The notes: generated by a model from the letters alone, not told the origin. A stretch of 64,000 nt of DNA from Streptococcus sanguinis (GCF_001078705.1 NZ_CDMW01000001.1:2225541-2289540), one strand, 5' to 3'; shown: positions 34,411-43,357, numbered from the stretch's first letter. Translations and numbers: made by a program.

Positions 34411-35443
34411 CATCAAATTGAAAAAACCTCTTTTATCCGCAGCTATTTTAGCCTGCCTCTTTGGTGGAGCCCTGACAACTATCGGCTCCATGACAGGCGG
34501 TGTCAACGACTTGGTCAATTCTGCCAAAAGCAAGATAAAACTAACGAAAAAAGAAGAAAGCTTCTCTGATCTTTCTTCCCTAAATATTAACTTAGCGGCT
34601 AGAAACCTCGTCATCAGCGAATCTCCTGATGACAAGGCTCACTTGACCTATTACCAAAGCGATGGTAACTATCAGATTGATGGAAGCTCGCTTGGAAAAA
34701 TCACAACAAGTTCTGAAAACGGAAACTTAAACATCAAGGAAGATGGTGCAGGCTCCTTCCACATAAGCGCTGGCATCCGCTCCTTACTCAGCTTATTTGA
34801 CCAAGAATCTCAAGGAAAGCGTACTGTACAGCTTTCCCTACCTAAGGGGACCAAGCTTGAGACATTCAGCGGCAGTTCGTCATTAGGAGATGTTACGCTG
34901 TCCAATCTATCAGCAAAAAATGCTGACTTCTCTCTATCCAATGGCTCGTTGACTGTGAATGATAGCCAATTCGCATCTGGTAAATTTAAGAACTCTCTGG
35001 GAGAGATTTCCTTTAATAACAGTCAGATTAGCTCTGGAAAAATCATTGATTCTTCGGGTACCATCACTCTGAGCAACAGCCAGTTCGCATCTGGCGAAAT
35101 AGCAAACTCTCTGGGAGAGGTCAATCTAAACTCGAGCAAAATCTCCGACAGCACTCTGAAAATCTCAAGCGGCTCACTGAACTCTGAACAGTTGGAATTA
35201 GCTGGTACAATCTCTATCACTGACCAATTGGGCGATATTAATCTGCATCTGGTTTCTGGCAGTTTGTCGCAGCTATCCTTTGATCTGAAAACGGATCTAG
35301 GTGAAATTGACATCCCTAGTGGTATAAGTGTAGAGCACTCCAAAGGCGATGAACTTGGCGGCTCTGCCATCCGTAAAGTCGAAAATCCGACAACTACACT
35401 TAGTGCCAGCGCCCAAAGTGGCAGCATTAAGCTCAGCGAATAA
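34403..35443 (+). CDS. DUF4097 beta-helix surface protein
   Basis: 346 residues: N-terminal membrane anchor (about 9-28), then a right-handed beta-solenoid built from repeats of about 20-22 residues (NSLGEISFNNSQISSGKI, DSSGTITLSNSQFASGEI, NSLGEVNLNSSKISDSTL). This is the DUF4097 (adhesin-like) family found with DUF1700/PadR. Overlaps the previous gene by 8 nt. Extracellular; ligand unknown. Confidence 0.87.
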   Translation: MANIKLKKPLLSAAILACLFGGALTTIGSMTGGVNDLVNSAKSKIKLTKKEESFSDLSSLNINLAARNLVISESPDDKAHLTYYQSDGNYQIDGSSLGKITTSSENGNLNIKEDGAGSFHISAGIRSLLSLFDQESQGKRTVQLSLPKGTKLETFSGSSSLGDVTLSNLSAKNADFSLSNGSLTVNDSQFASGKFKNSLGEISFNNSQISSGKIIDSSGTITLSNSQFASGEIANSLGEVNLNSSKISDSTLKISSGSLNSEQLELAGTISITDQLGDINLHLVSGSLSQLSFDLKTDLGEIDIPSGISVEHSKGDELGGSAIRKVENPTTTLSASAQSGSIKLSE

Positions 35444-35469
35444 ATCATAGAAATGATTATATACAATCA

Positions 35470-35495
35470 GGGAGTCCTCAGCGGCTCCCTTTTTT
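35470..35495 (+). terminator. Terminator of the padR operon
   Basis: GGGAGtC / GgCTCCC stem followed by TTTTTT, about 26 nt after the stop. Confidence 0.8.
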
Positions 35496-35587
35496 GATAA
35501 AAATTCCCGCAATGCCCTAAGATTGCTTTACAGGCCTTGGCCTTTGTGCTATGATATTCTATAAAAATTTATCACAAGGAGGTCCCT

Positions 35588-36541
35588 ATGAAAAAACTCA
35601 CACCTGGTATGCACATTCGGGTCGTCAGCCCCTCAGCGTCAATCGAACACATCGGTGGCTTTGAGGCCAATCTAGCCGCCAAGGAGCGCTTGGAAAAACT
35701 AGGTTTTACCGTGTCTTTTTCGGAGCATTATCTGGAAAATGATATGCTAGACTCTGCCTCCATCGAAAGCCGGGTGGCAGACATTCATGCTGCCTTTTCG
35801 GATGACTCCGTTGATGCTATTCTGGCCACCATCGGAGGTTTCAACTGCAATGAGCTCCTGCCCTATCTGGACTTTGAGTTGATTGCTAGAAATCCTAAGA
35901 TTTTCTGCGGCTACTCAGACACGACAGCCTTGCTCAGCGCCATCTATAGCAAGACCGGCATGAAAACCTATATGGGACCATCCTACTCCAGTTTTAAGAT
36001 GGATGCTCTGCAGGACTATCAGACCGAGAGCTGGCTCAAGGCCGTCAGCCAGACTTCTTATGAATTGACTCCTAGTGAAAAATGGGGCGACAACGCCTGG
36101 TACCTGCCCGATGCCCCACTGACCTTCCATGAAACGGAGTGGAAGGTCTATCACCACGGACAAACCCAAGCCACTACTATCGGTGGCAATCTTTCCACTT
36201 TCTCACTCCTACGTGGCACACCCTATGCCCCAACAGATGAAAACTATGTCCTCTTTGTTGAAGAGGCGGAGGAAGATCATTATGTGGAGTTTGAACGCAA
36301 TCTAGCTGCCCTCCTTCAGGCCTATCCTAACCCGCAGGCCCTGCTCATCGGCCGCTTTCCAAAAGAATGTCAGATGACAGAGGAGCTGCTCCTTTATATC
36401 TTGGATAAACATCCTATTCTAAAGACGATTCCCGTCCTCTATGACTTGGACTTTGCCCATACTCAGCCTCTCTTTACCATCACCATCGGTGCTCAAGTGA
36501 CGGTGGATACGGAGAAGATGTTGATTAAGATAGATGAGTAA
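35588..36541 (+). CDS. S66-family LD-carboxypeptidase
   Basis: 317 residues. LdcA/MccF family: TIGGFNCNELLPYLDF, nucleophile Ser110 in GYSDTTAL, Glu in FVEEAEE (about 225), His in DFAHTQP near the end. Family members cut murein LD-peptides or microcin C-like peptide nucleotides. No signal peptide, so it is cytoplasmic, fitting peptidoglycan recycling or self-immunity. RBS AAGGAGGTCC. Confidence 0.88.
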   Translation: MKKLTPGMHIRVVSPSASIEHIGGFEANLAAKERLEKLGFTVSFSEHYLENDMLDSASIESRVADIHAAFSDDSVDAILATIGGFNCNELLPYLDFELIARNPKIFCGYSDTTALLSAIYSKTGMKTYMGPSYSSFKMDALQDYQTESWLKAVSQTSYELTPSEKWGDNAWYLPDAPLTFHETEWKVYHHGQTQATTIGGNLSTFSLLRGTPYAPTDENYVLFVEEAEEDHYVEFERNLAALLQAYPNPQALLIGRFPKECQMTEELLLYILDKHPILKTIPVLYDLDFAHTQPLFTITIGAQVTVDTEKMLIKIDE

Positions 36542-36572
36542 GGCATATCATAATTACTGTGGAGGTAGTAAA

Positions 36573-37187
36573 ATGTCAGCTCATAAATGGTTGTTTTTTG
36601 ACATTGGCTCTACTTTGATTGATGAAAAAGAAGCCTATCAAGATAGAATTAGGAGAGCAATTACAGGGACAAATATTAACTACGATATTTTTTATGCTCG
36701 TATGGTTGAACTGTTTAAAGAAGGCAAAAAGGGAGACTTGGAGACAATAAAAGAATTTAACTTAGAACGTCCCATTTGGAACTCTAATTTGGAGAAATTA
36801 TACCCAGATGCCCAAGTGGTCTTAAAAGAATTGCACAACCGATATAAAATCGGGATCATCGCCAACCAACTACCTGGCCTAAAAGAACGTTTGAAAAAAA
36901 TGGGACTATATCAATGGATTGATTTAGTTGTCTCTTCTGCAGAGTTCGAACTTGCCAAGCCTTCCCCTGCCATTTTCACTTTAGCTTTAGAGAAAGCTCA
37001 TTGCCCTGCTCAACAAGCTGTTATGATTGGTGATCGAATAGACAATGATATCATACCTGCGAAAGCACTAGGAATGACAACTATCTGGTTAAAACAAGGT
37101 TTTAGTGCTTATTACCAACCCCAACGACTAGAAGAAAAACCTGATTTCACTATAGAAAATTTATCGTCTCTCTTAAGTCTCCTATAA
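36573..37187 (+). CDS. HAD-superfamily hydrolase, IA type
   Basis: 204 residues from MSAHKWLFFD (RBS GGAGGTAG); an upstream ATG overlaps the previous gene and is less likely. Motif I is DIGSTLIDE, so the second Asp of DxD is Gly; motif II IIANQ; motif III KPSPAIF; motif IV GDRIDNDIIPA. The DxG change is seen in some HAD enzymes, but a normal phosphatase mechanism is uncertain. Confidence 0.85.
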   Translation: MSAHKWLFFDIGSTLIDEKEAYQDRIRRAITGTNINYDIFYARMVELFKEGKKGDLETIKEFNLERPIWNSNLEKLYPDAQVVLKELHNRYKIGIIANQLPGLKERLKKMGLYQWIDLVVSSAEFELAKPSPAIFTLALEKAHCPAQQAVMIGDRIDNDIIPAKALGMTTIWLKQGFSAYYQPQRLEEKPDFTIENLSSLLSLL

Positions 37188-37236
37188 AAGATTACTTTGC
37201 AGAAACATAGCTGCATCCCCGTCTTTTTCATAAATT

Positions 37237-37270
37237 AATAAGGCAGTTCAAATTGAACTGCCTTATTTTC
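37237..37270. terminator. Bidirectional terminator
   Basis: 15-bp AATAAGGCAGTTCAA / TTGAACTGCCTTATT stem followed by TTC on the plus strand, between convergent genes. Confidence 0.85.
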
Positions 37271-38530
37271 TTATCGTCCACCAAAACCGCCTTGGCCGCC
37301 CGGGGCACCGCCGCCACCAGGGCCACCAGCGCCGGGTCCGTCTGCTGTGATTTCTGTTCGGCTTTCACCATTGACCGTGATGGTACCGCCAGTGTAGGTA
37401 GCCGTTCCGTCAAAGTCAAAGGCAGATACCGTAGAAGTAATATCCAAGTTTCCTCCTGACATGATGACATCGCCGTTGGAGTCAATAGCGTCGGTATCGC
37501 CTTCACCGACCTCAACCTTGATATCGCCACCGGTAATCTTGATAAAGATATCAGCTCCAGTTACGTCACTAGCTGCATTGATACCATCATCTGTCGCATA
37601 AAGGTCCAGCTTGCCTCCGTTAATGGTGACATTAGTCCCCTCCAGAGCTTCTACACTCTTAGAAACCGTAATTGTTCCACCATCAATCAAAGCGATATTG
37701 CTAGCGTGCAGACCATCATCACCAGCATTAATCGTGATGGTACCGGACTGGATATAGAGATTCCCCAGAGAAGTATCTTCATCATTGTCCGCGTGGATAG
37801 CATCTTCTGTCGCTGTGATATCGATAGTTGCGTCCTTGATATTAATGGCTGAAGCTGCTGACAGACCATGCTTAGCTGCTTTGAGCGTATAAGTGCCACC
37901 TGTTACCCGCAAGGTCTGCTCAGACTTAATCGCTGTTTCATACTTGCCGTCAACTGTCAGACTGCCAGAGCCGTTGAGAGTCAGGTCAGAGTTACTATAG
38001 ATAGCTGCATCTGCATCTTTATTGCTGTGATTTGATGAGTCTGAGATTGTGTTTTGGCTGCCGTCAGCCAGAGTTAGGCTTGTTTTACCCGCATTTTCTA
38101 CCAGAATAGCTGCGTCTGTCCCGCTCATGGTTACGCCATTTAGGACGATTTGAACCTTGTCGCTATCACCTGCTTTGACAACAATCTGCACATTTTCACT
38201 CGTTCCGGAAACGACATAAGTCCCAGCCTCTGAGATTGTCACGGTAGAACCGGAGACACTAGCGCCATCACCAGAGGTCTTAGCACTAGAGCCGCTCAAG
38301 CTGATAGTCGTCGCCTTGGACTCATCATAAGAAGCGTCCGAATCCTCTGAGGCAAAGTAATCAGAAGTATTGGTCTTGGTCTGACTGGTGCTTGTAGCAT
38401 TAGCAGCCTGGGTGCTGCTTGAAGCTGTAGAGCTGCTGGCGTTTGAGCTGCATGCTCCTAGCACTGCTGTCATCAAGATCAGTGGAATCATCAATTTAAT
38501 TTTTTTAAGGGTTGATTTTGATTGTTTCAT
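37271..38530 (-). CDS. Cthe_2159-like carbohydrate-binding beta-helix lipoprotein
   Basis: 419 residues. Lipoprotein signal MKQSKSTLKKIKLMIPLILM with lipobox LGAC, a Ser/Thr/Asn-rich tether, then a long beta-helix of short repeats (VTISEAGTYVVSGTSENVQI, YIQSGTITINAGDDGLHASN, GGTITVSKSVEALEG) and a Gly-rich end (GGPGGGGAPGGQGGFGGR). The family binds acidic polysaccharides in the clostridial prototype. Start set by lipobox and RBS AGGAAAAG; the longer open frame overlaps the upstream gene. 19 nt after the VTC-domain gene. Confidence 0.85.
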   Translation of the reverse strand: MKQSKSTLKKIKLMIPLILMTAVLGACSSNASSSTASSSTQAANATSTSQTKTNTSDYFASEDSDASYDESKATTISLSGSSAKTSGDGASVSGSTVTISEAGTYVVSGTSENVQIVVKAGDSDKVQIVLNGVTMSGTDAAILVENAGKTSLTLADGSQNTISDSSNHSNKDADAAIYSNSDLTLNGSGSLTVDGKYETAIKSEQTLRVTGGTYTLKAAKHGLSAASAINIKDATIDITATEDAIHADNDEDTSLGNLYIQSGTITINAGDDGLHASNIALIDGGTITVSKSVEALEGTNVTINGGKLDLYATDDGINAASDVTGADIFIKITGGDIKVEVGEGDTDAIDSNGDVIMSGGNLDITSTVSAFDFDGTATYTGGTITVNGESRTEITADGPGAGGPGGGGAPGGQGGFGGR

Positions 38531-38549
38531 TTTTCTTTTCCTATCTTTT

Positions 38550-39263
38550 TTATTTACTGCTGATACAGTTTGCCTTTTTATAGGCAAAGCCATATTTGGA
38601 GAAAGAGCATGGAGACAGCTGGTAGCGATCCATGATTTCACTCAGCCATAGCGGACAAGCTTCTGGAATCTTAACTTCCATAATCACGTGGTTGGCTGGC
38701 AGGAGATGATCTCCATGACGACCGGCCAATAGACTCAGATCATAAGGACGGTAGGTCAGGTCGTGATCAAAGGTAATCCGAATCCGCTCATCCTCAATCC
38801 CTTTCATCGAATAACGATTGTAGCCGATATACATCATAGGCTGAATATTGCCAAAATGCTGGGTCAGCCAGACCATTTCCTTATCTATCTGAAGGTCAGT
38901 CAGCTGACTGTAATCACCGTCCAGATAGGCTTCCGCTGCCAGCAAATCTGCTGCAAGACGGCGTTTGGTGACCAGATTCTCAGTCTTTTTCTTGATTTCC
39001 AAAAAGACTTGACTATCCTCAGTCGGATGCTCTTGATAAGTTCGCAAACGCACCTTCTCATCAAAGTGAGGATTTTCCAAGGACTCACGAATGAGCTGAT
39101 AAGATGGCGTATCATAGTAGAGATTGTTAATGGTCGAATAAGCTCGCTCATCCTCCACCAGATAGCCTTCAAACTCTAGCAATAGATCCAATAAGGTTTC
39201 CTTGGAAATGATGTATTTGGTTTCAAAGCGCTGAAAATGATGTTGAAAAAATTTTTCTGCCAT
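38550..39263 (-). CDS. VTC-domain (polyphosphate polymerase-like) protein
   Basis: 237 residues. VTC tunnel-domain features: FETKYIISKETLLDLL, STINNLYYDTPSY, EKVRLRTY, FLEIKKKTENLVTKRR, YIGYNRYSMKG, IRITFDHDLTYR, IMEVKIPEACP, SKYGFAYKK. The paired basic and acidic residues of the catalytic tunnel appear present. Eukaryotic VTC4 makes polyphosphate; bacterial members sit beside carbohydrate-binding lipoproteins (as here), CotH and DUF4956 proteins, and their product is unknown. No DUF4956 gene is adjacent here. Confidence 0.85.
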   Translation of the reverse strand: MAEKFFQHHFQRFETKYIISKETLLDLLLEFEGYLVEDERAYSTINNLYYDTPSYQLIRESLENPHFDEKVRLRTYQEHPTEDSQVFLEIKKKTENLVTKRRLAADLLAAEAYLDGDYSQLTDLQIDKEMVWLTQHFGNIQPMMYIGYNRYSMKGIEDERIRITFDHDLTYRPYDLSLLAGRHGDHLLPANHVIMEVKIPEACPLWLSEIMDRYQLSPCSFSKYGFAYKKANCISSK

Positions 39264-39341
39264 GGGCTTCTCCCCTCTCTATCTTTCTTGAATGTAATGC
39301 AATTTTAAAGATGAAAACTTAAAAGAAAGATAAAGAAAACT
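39264..39341 (-). promoter_or_regulatory. VTC operon leader with TTTAAG repeats
   Basis: On the minus strand TTTAAG occurs twice, 16 nt apart, with TTTATC between them at the 11-nt phase (TTTAAG-N5-TTTATC-N5-TTTAAG). This recalls response-regulator direct repeats such as CiaR but with a degenerate middle unit. Confidence 0.3.
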
Positions 39342-39378
39342 TAAAGAAAACAAAACATCTCCCTTTTCAGGAGATGTT
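39342..39378 (-). terminator. Terminator after the YhgE remnant
   Basis: Minus strand ACATCTCC / GGAGATGT stem, then TTTTGTTTTC. Confidence 0.75.
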
Positions 39379-39452
39379 GGTTAGAGAAAAAGTAAACGAA
39401 TTACAGATAGACTTTTCATCTACATTTTTACAGATTCATAAAAGTACGAGCC

Positions 39453-39625
39453 CTAAGCTAGCTGTTTTTTATCTGTTCGATAGACTAGAGTACCAAGCGC
39501 CGTGAAAAGAACTAAAACAAAAGCAAGGAAGAGCACCTGAGTACCAATTTGGCCGTTCATAGAAATAGTTTGGCGTAAGCCCGATACAGAATAGCTCATT
39601 GGCAGCCAAGGGTTGATAATAAAAC
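39453..39625 (-). pseudogene. C-terminal remnant of a YhgE/Pip-type membrane protein
   Basis: About 55 codons ending at the TAG at 39453: NPWLPMSYSVSGLRQTIS, then a membrane helix (VLFLAFVLVLFTALGTLV) and a basic tail ending KKQLA. This is the typical last segment of YhgE/Pip proteins. An in-frame stop lies just upstream, and the other 700 or so codons are absent. A terminator follows, so the 3' end of the old gene is intact. Confidence 0.65.
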
Positions 39626-39645
39626 AATCATAAGCTTATTCTTTA

Positions 39646-39671
39646 AAATTAGACACTATGTCTAATTTTGT
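39646..39671. repeat. Inverted repeat at the deletion scar
   Basis: AAAATTAGACA-CTA-TGTCTAATTTT, an 11-bp perfect inverted repeat between the two gene remnants. It could be an old terminator or a junction palindrome. Confidence 0.5.
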
Positions 39672-39729
39672 TTAAAAAGATTGCAGGGAAACGGAATCAG
39701 TTAATCCTACTGTCTTTAATCCCTGAACA

Positions 39730-40191
39730 ATCTGTAAATAAAAGGTATTTTTCCACAGGTAAGTACACAGAAAATCAGTATTATGTTAGAATGATAAGAT
39801 TTATGCGACTGGCAATGCCAAGGTTTATTATCAATCCTATGAATCTGGCGGTTTTGAAGCTCAAATTCCTGAATTTAAAGGATATACCCAAGAAAAAGTC
39901 AAAAGTATTCTCGGCGAACCAGAGAAAGTAAGCACTGATCTCGCTTCTGAATATGAAGCCTTCCAAGACAAAGAATTAGAAAATCTGAAGAGGCTGGTTC
40001 AGGATCAAAAAATAAGCAAAGAACAAGCGCGTGCTTTCTTAGCGGGTGCAGTTGACATTGCTCAAGCATCAAGATTACAAAACACCTACACAATTTACTC
40101 TTATAAAAATGAGCAAATTTCTATTATCTTCTCGCAAGAGGGTGAGTTGCTTTACGTCACTCCTGACCCCGACTACCTCTACTTTAAATAA
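39730..40191 (+). pseudogene. Frameshifted lipoprotein-like gene (DUF4947-like)
   Basis: From about 39790 to the stop at 40189-40191 one frame encodes KIYATGNAKVYYQSYESGG, then EAQIPEFKGYTQEKVKSILG, and ends PDPDYLYFK. This is secreted-domain-like, with the KGYT.EKV.S.LG pattern I associate with DUF4947-type streptococcal proteins. The frame has a stop just upstream, while FSTGKYTENQYYVRM lies in the next frame, so a frameshift near 39797 and loss of the N-terminus are likely. A terminator follows the stop. Confidence 0.55.
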
Positions 40192-40205
40192 TGCTCAAAA
40201 CGAAG

Positions 40206-40242
40206 GCCGAGACTTTACTTTAAGTCTTGGCTTTATTATTTT
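40206..40242 (+). terminator. Terminator after the decayed gene
   Basis: GCCGAGACTT / AAGTCTTGGC stem (one G-U pair), then TTTATTATTTT. Confidence 0.75.
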
Positions 40243-40324
40243 ACCAGTCTAAGAAGCCTATTAAAATAAAATTTTGCCTATCTATGCCTATTTTCGGAAT
40301 TTAACTCTTTTCCACTTGAAAAAC

Positions 40325-40336
40325 ATTTGATATAAT
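40325..40336 (+). promoter_or_regulatory. Extended -10 promoter of the TetR gene
   Basis: TTTGATATAAT (TGn plus TATAAT at 40331-40336), about 88 nt before the tetR start; no clear -35. Confidence 0.45.
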
Positions 40337-40423
40337 AGTACATGGAGAAAAAGAAAAAGTAGTTTGCTATGATAGCTATTAGTTTGAAGAGCAGACTGAG
40401 GCTTAGCCTCAAAGGGAGATTTT

Positions 40424-40954
40424 ATGTTAGAAAGCAATAAACGCCGAAAAACCAAGGCTATTATTGAGAGAGCCATGGTTACACTACTGCATCAGCAGTC
40501 CTTCGACCATATCACTACTGTCCAGCTAGCTCAAGCTGCTGGCATCAGCCGTAGTAGTTTCTATACTCACTACAAGGACAAGTACGATATGATTGAACGT
40601 TATCAGCAAAACCTCTTTCATCAACTGGGGTATATTTTTGATAACAATCAGGAGGATATTCAAATTGCGATTACGGAGGTCTTTCAGTTCCTCCAGCTAG
40701 AGCCGCTTTTAGCTGCTCTTCTGACGGAAAACGGAACGAAAGAAATTCAAAATTTCCTGCGCCATAAGCTGCAGGTGATGCTGGCGGATAGTCTGCAGGA
40801 TCGTTTTAGTAGACGTGTTTACAATCATTTTGAAAAAGAATACAGCCGGGTCTTTCTCGCTAATGCCTTCTTCGGCGTCTGCCAGATGTGGGTTTCCAGA
40901 GGAAAAAAAGAAAGTCCTGAACAAATAGCAGAATTTCTTTTAAAAATGATATAA
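40424..40954 (+). CDS. TetR-family regulator (TetR_C_8 type)
   Basis: 176 residues. DNA-binding part KAIIERAMVTLLHQQSFDHI with recognition helix GISRSSFYTHYKDKYD; C-terminal helical domain of the streptococcal type. RBS AAGGGAG. Such regulators often sit beside YhgE/Pip genes, of which only a fragment remains 0.8 kb away, so this gene may be orphaned. It converges on the ketoacyl synthase operon and could control it instead; the sequence does not decide. Confidence 0.85.
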   Translation: MLESNKRRKTKAIIERAMVTLLHQQSFDHITTVQLAQAAGISRSSFYTHYKDKYDMIERYQQNLFHQLGYIFDNNQEDIQIAITEVFQFLQLEPLLAALLTENGTKEIQNFLRHKLQVMLADSLQDRFSRRVYNHFEKEYSRVFLANAFFGVCQMWVSRGKKESPEQIAEFLLKMI

Positions 40955-41005
40955 GAAGTTGCTTAAGTCCATCGGGCACACTTCTACTCAAATTTTTGAA
41001 CAATT

Positions 41006-41051
41006 AAACAGGGTGTACGAAACCAAAAGAGGTTCTGTACACCCTGTTTTT
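41006..41051. terminator. Bidirectional terminator
   Basis: AAACAGGGTGTAC.. / ..TGTACACCCTGTTTTT long stem between the convergent tetR and ketoacyl synthase genes. Confidence 0.88.
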
Positions 41052-41052
41052 A

Positions 41053-41997
41053 TTATAATTTCATAGCCAACATATTGACTGTCATACCAGCTGCTGTTCC
41101 CATCAGAGCGATGGTGTCTCCTTCCTTTACTAGATTGCGCTCCAGAGCATAGCAGAGAGAAAAAGGCACTGCCACTGACACCATATTACCATAGTCTTGC
41201 ACGAGATTGAGGTATTTATCATCAGGAATACCCAAGCTGCGCATGACCATTGGCAGAGCACGACTCGCCTGATGCGGAATGATATAATCCAGGTCAGATA
41301 GGCTGAGACCACTCTTTTCTTTAAATTCTTTAAACATTTCCGGAATTTTTCTGGCAGAAAGCAAGAGAATCTTCTTGCCATTCATGTCAAACATGTAGTG
41401 AGTCTTGGTAGCATCCGAATACTCCTTAGGCTGAAAAGATGTCAGACCACCGCGAATCTCTGTATCGTGAGCTCCTTCAGACCAGGTCCGCTGCAGGCTG
41501 GAGATAACCCCTCTCTCTTCCTCTGTTGCTTCAAAAATCAAAGCAGCCGCTCCATCACTGAACAACTCAAAACTTTCCTTCTGATTAGGATTGAGGCCCA
41601 GGCTTCCAACCTCACTGGACACGATGAGGATCCTTTGATACTCACCAGCCTCCAACAAATGAGACATGAGACTCAAAGCAGAGATAAAGCTGGTGCAGGT
41701 CGTATTGATATCCATGGCTGGAATGGACAAGCCCTTGGCCACCAACTCATGAATCAGGGCCGCTGTGCAAGGAATAGGCTGAACGCCCACTGCACTGGCC
41801 GATACGATGCAGTCAACATCTTTGATAGTCAAGCCCGCTTGCTGCAGGGCTTTTTCAATCGCCTTAACAGCCATAGAAAGCTGGGTTTCTTCATTTTCCA
41901 CCACTCGATAACGGGTCTGATCCTTAAAAGTCACAGTATTTCTAGGTAGATGCGTACCGTAACCAACAATCTTTATATGATTCTTTACTGCTGTCAT
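41053..41997 (-). CDS. 3-oxoacyl-ACP synthase III-family (FabH/OleA-like) enzyme
   Basis: 314 residues with the thiolase fold. Catalytic triad visible: Cys101 (DINTTCTSF), His242 (IPHQASRA), Asn271 (DYGNMVSVA). FabH makes acetoacetyl-ACP, but housekeeping fabH in streptococci lies in the fab cluster, so this is a second, pathway-specific enzyme that may condense acyl-CoA/ACP units (OleA style) or transfer acyl groups. Last gene of a four-gene minus-strand operon; 100 nt separate it from the ligase gene. RBS AAGGAGTTTA. Confidence 0.88.
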   Translation of the reverse strand: MTAVKNHIKIVGYGTHLPRNTVTFKDQTRYRVVENEETQLSMAVKAIEKALQQAGLTIKDVDCIVSASAVGVQPIPCTAALIHELVAKGLSIPAMDINTTCTSFISALSLMSHLLEAGEYQRILIVSSEVGSLGLNPNQKESFELFSDGAAALIFEATEEERGVISSLQRTWSEGAHDTEIRGGLTSFQPKEYSDATKTHYMFDMNGKKILLLSARKIPEMFKEFKEKSGLSLSDLDYIIPHQASRALPMVMRSLGIPDDKYLNLVQDYGNMVSVAVPFSLCYALERNLVKEGDTIALMGTAAGMTVNMLAMKL

Positions 41998-42097
41998 ATT
42001 AAACTCCTTCTTGTCAGACTTGGGGCTTCTCGGCAGCTAGGTAAACTGCCAAAGCACTTCAGCCTCTGATTCATATATTTTTCCACTTGGGGCATTC

Positions 42098-43357
42098 TTA
42101 AGCCCGATAGATGCGTTTCAACTTACGGCTTCTGTCCCGCTGATAATCTTCAAAAGAAATAGCCGGCATAAGAAATCTTTTATCAGTCGCTAAGTTTTGA
42201 AACTGCTGGACAATCTCGTCTTCTCGCTGCTGACTACGATGTTCGATAGCAATGGTCAGCGAATGGTCCTGCTTCTGAGCTACCTGGTATTCTCCAATCC
42301 CATCAACTAAGAGCAGGCAGCGGCGGATAAAGTCTGGAAAGATCTCCACCGACTGACCTGCGGCATTTTCAAAAATGAAAATATCATCCGAGCGCCCCTC
42401 GATTCTGTCAATCCGTGTAAAGACCGAACCGCAGGGGCAAGGTTCAGGATTTTCCACCAAGATATCATTCAGCTCATATTGAAAAATTGGCTGAGAAGTC
42501 CGCTTGAAATCCGTAATTATTGGATAAAATCGCCTATCATCCAAGTAGCGTTTATCTATATGGACAATGTCTTCGTTTAGATGAAGATTCCCGTAAGCAC
42601 AACTGCAAGCTAGAAAGCCCTCAGTCGCTTGGTAGACCTGATCCACCATTTTCAGACCAAATCCTGCTTGAATCCTCTGCCGATCCGGCTCTTCTAAAAT
42701 CTCTGCCACCGATACGACTTTGCTAGGGGCAATTTTCAAATTTCCTGCCTGGACTTGTTTAGCCAGATCCAAGAGCATTGACGCTGGAGCCACCAAAATC
42801 GTCGGCTGGTAAGCATTCAAGCGCTCTACATGTTCTTCAGCCCTCTGAAAAGTATCAAAATACTCCAAAGAAATCAATCCTGAATTGACAGTCTGATAGA
42901 GCTGGTTATCTGCCCGAAGAAAGAAGGCTATTTTGTGCCCAAAGAGTTTGCCTGTAGGCAGCATCTTGGCCAAGATGGCTGCCGCCCACATACTGCGCTC
43001 CTTTTCAGTGGTGACAAACAAGCCTCGGTGACCAGATGTCCCTGAAGACAGGCCGACAGCAATTTCTCCTATCATGGGACTGAAATCACGTGTCCGCTCG
43101 CTCTCAAGTGCCAAGGCTAACAACTCATCTCGATCCAGCCCCTGAGTATTGAGCTCATTGAAATGCTCCATCATAAAGGCCTTATTCATCTTAAAATCTA
43201 CTGGAATACCTGATTTGAAATAAGGTGATTCCTGCTGCAGAAATTCCCGATAGGTCTCTAAAGCCTTGACTTGATAGCTTTCCAGGGCCTGTCGATCTTT
43301 AAATCGATGCCCCCAGCGCATGACGCTAAAGGTTTTTAGAAATGTTCCTAGTTTCAT
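42098..43357 (-). CDS. PaaK/F390-synthetase-like adenylate-forming enzyme
   Basis: 419 residues. ANL-like features: SSGTSGHRG (104-112) as the phosphate-binding loop, QATEGF (243-248), Cys-rich CSCAYG and CPCG (307-310), RIEGRSDD near the hinge. Likely activates a carboxylic acid as acyl-AMP; substrate unknown. The start MKLGTFLKTF uses GGAG 10 nt upstream and overlaps the MBL gene by 32 nt, showing tight coupling. In Ole pathways an ANL enzyme (OleC) closes a beta-lactone, but this one belongs to the PaaK-like branch. Confidence 0.83.
   Translation of the reverse strand: MKLGTFLKTFSVMRWGHRFKDRQALESYQVKALETYREFLQQESPYFKSGIPVDFKMNKAFMMEHFNELNTQGLDRDELLALALESERTRDFSPMIGEIAVGLSSGTSGHRGLFVTTEKERSMWAAAILAKMLPTGKLFGHKIAFFLRADNQLYQTVNSGLISLEYFDTFQRAEEHVERLNAYQPTILVAPASMLLDLAKQVQAGNLKIAPSKVVSVAEILEEPDRQRIQAGFGLKMVDQVYQATEGFLACSCAYGNLHLNEDIVHIDKRYLDDRRFYPIITDFKRTSQPIFQYELNDILVENPEPCPCGSVFTRIDRIEGRSDDIFIFENAAGQSVEIFPDFIRRCLLLVDGIGEYQVAQKQDHSLTIAIEHRSQQREDEIVQQFQNLATDKRFLMPAISFEDYQRDRSRKLKRIYRA

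Noticed and set aside
39646-39671. Insertion sequence terminal inverted repeats
   Set aside because: Only one palindrome, no transposase frame and no target-site duplication seen.
41053-41997. Housekeeping FabH
   Set aside because: Operon partners are SDR, MBL and adenylating enzymes, not fab genes; considered only as an unlikely alternative.
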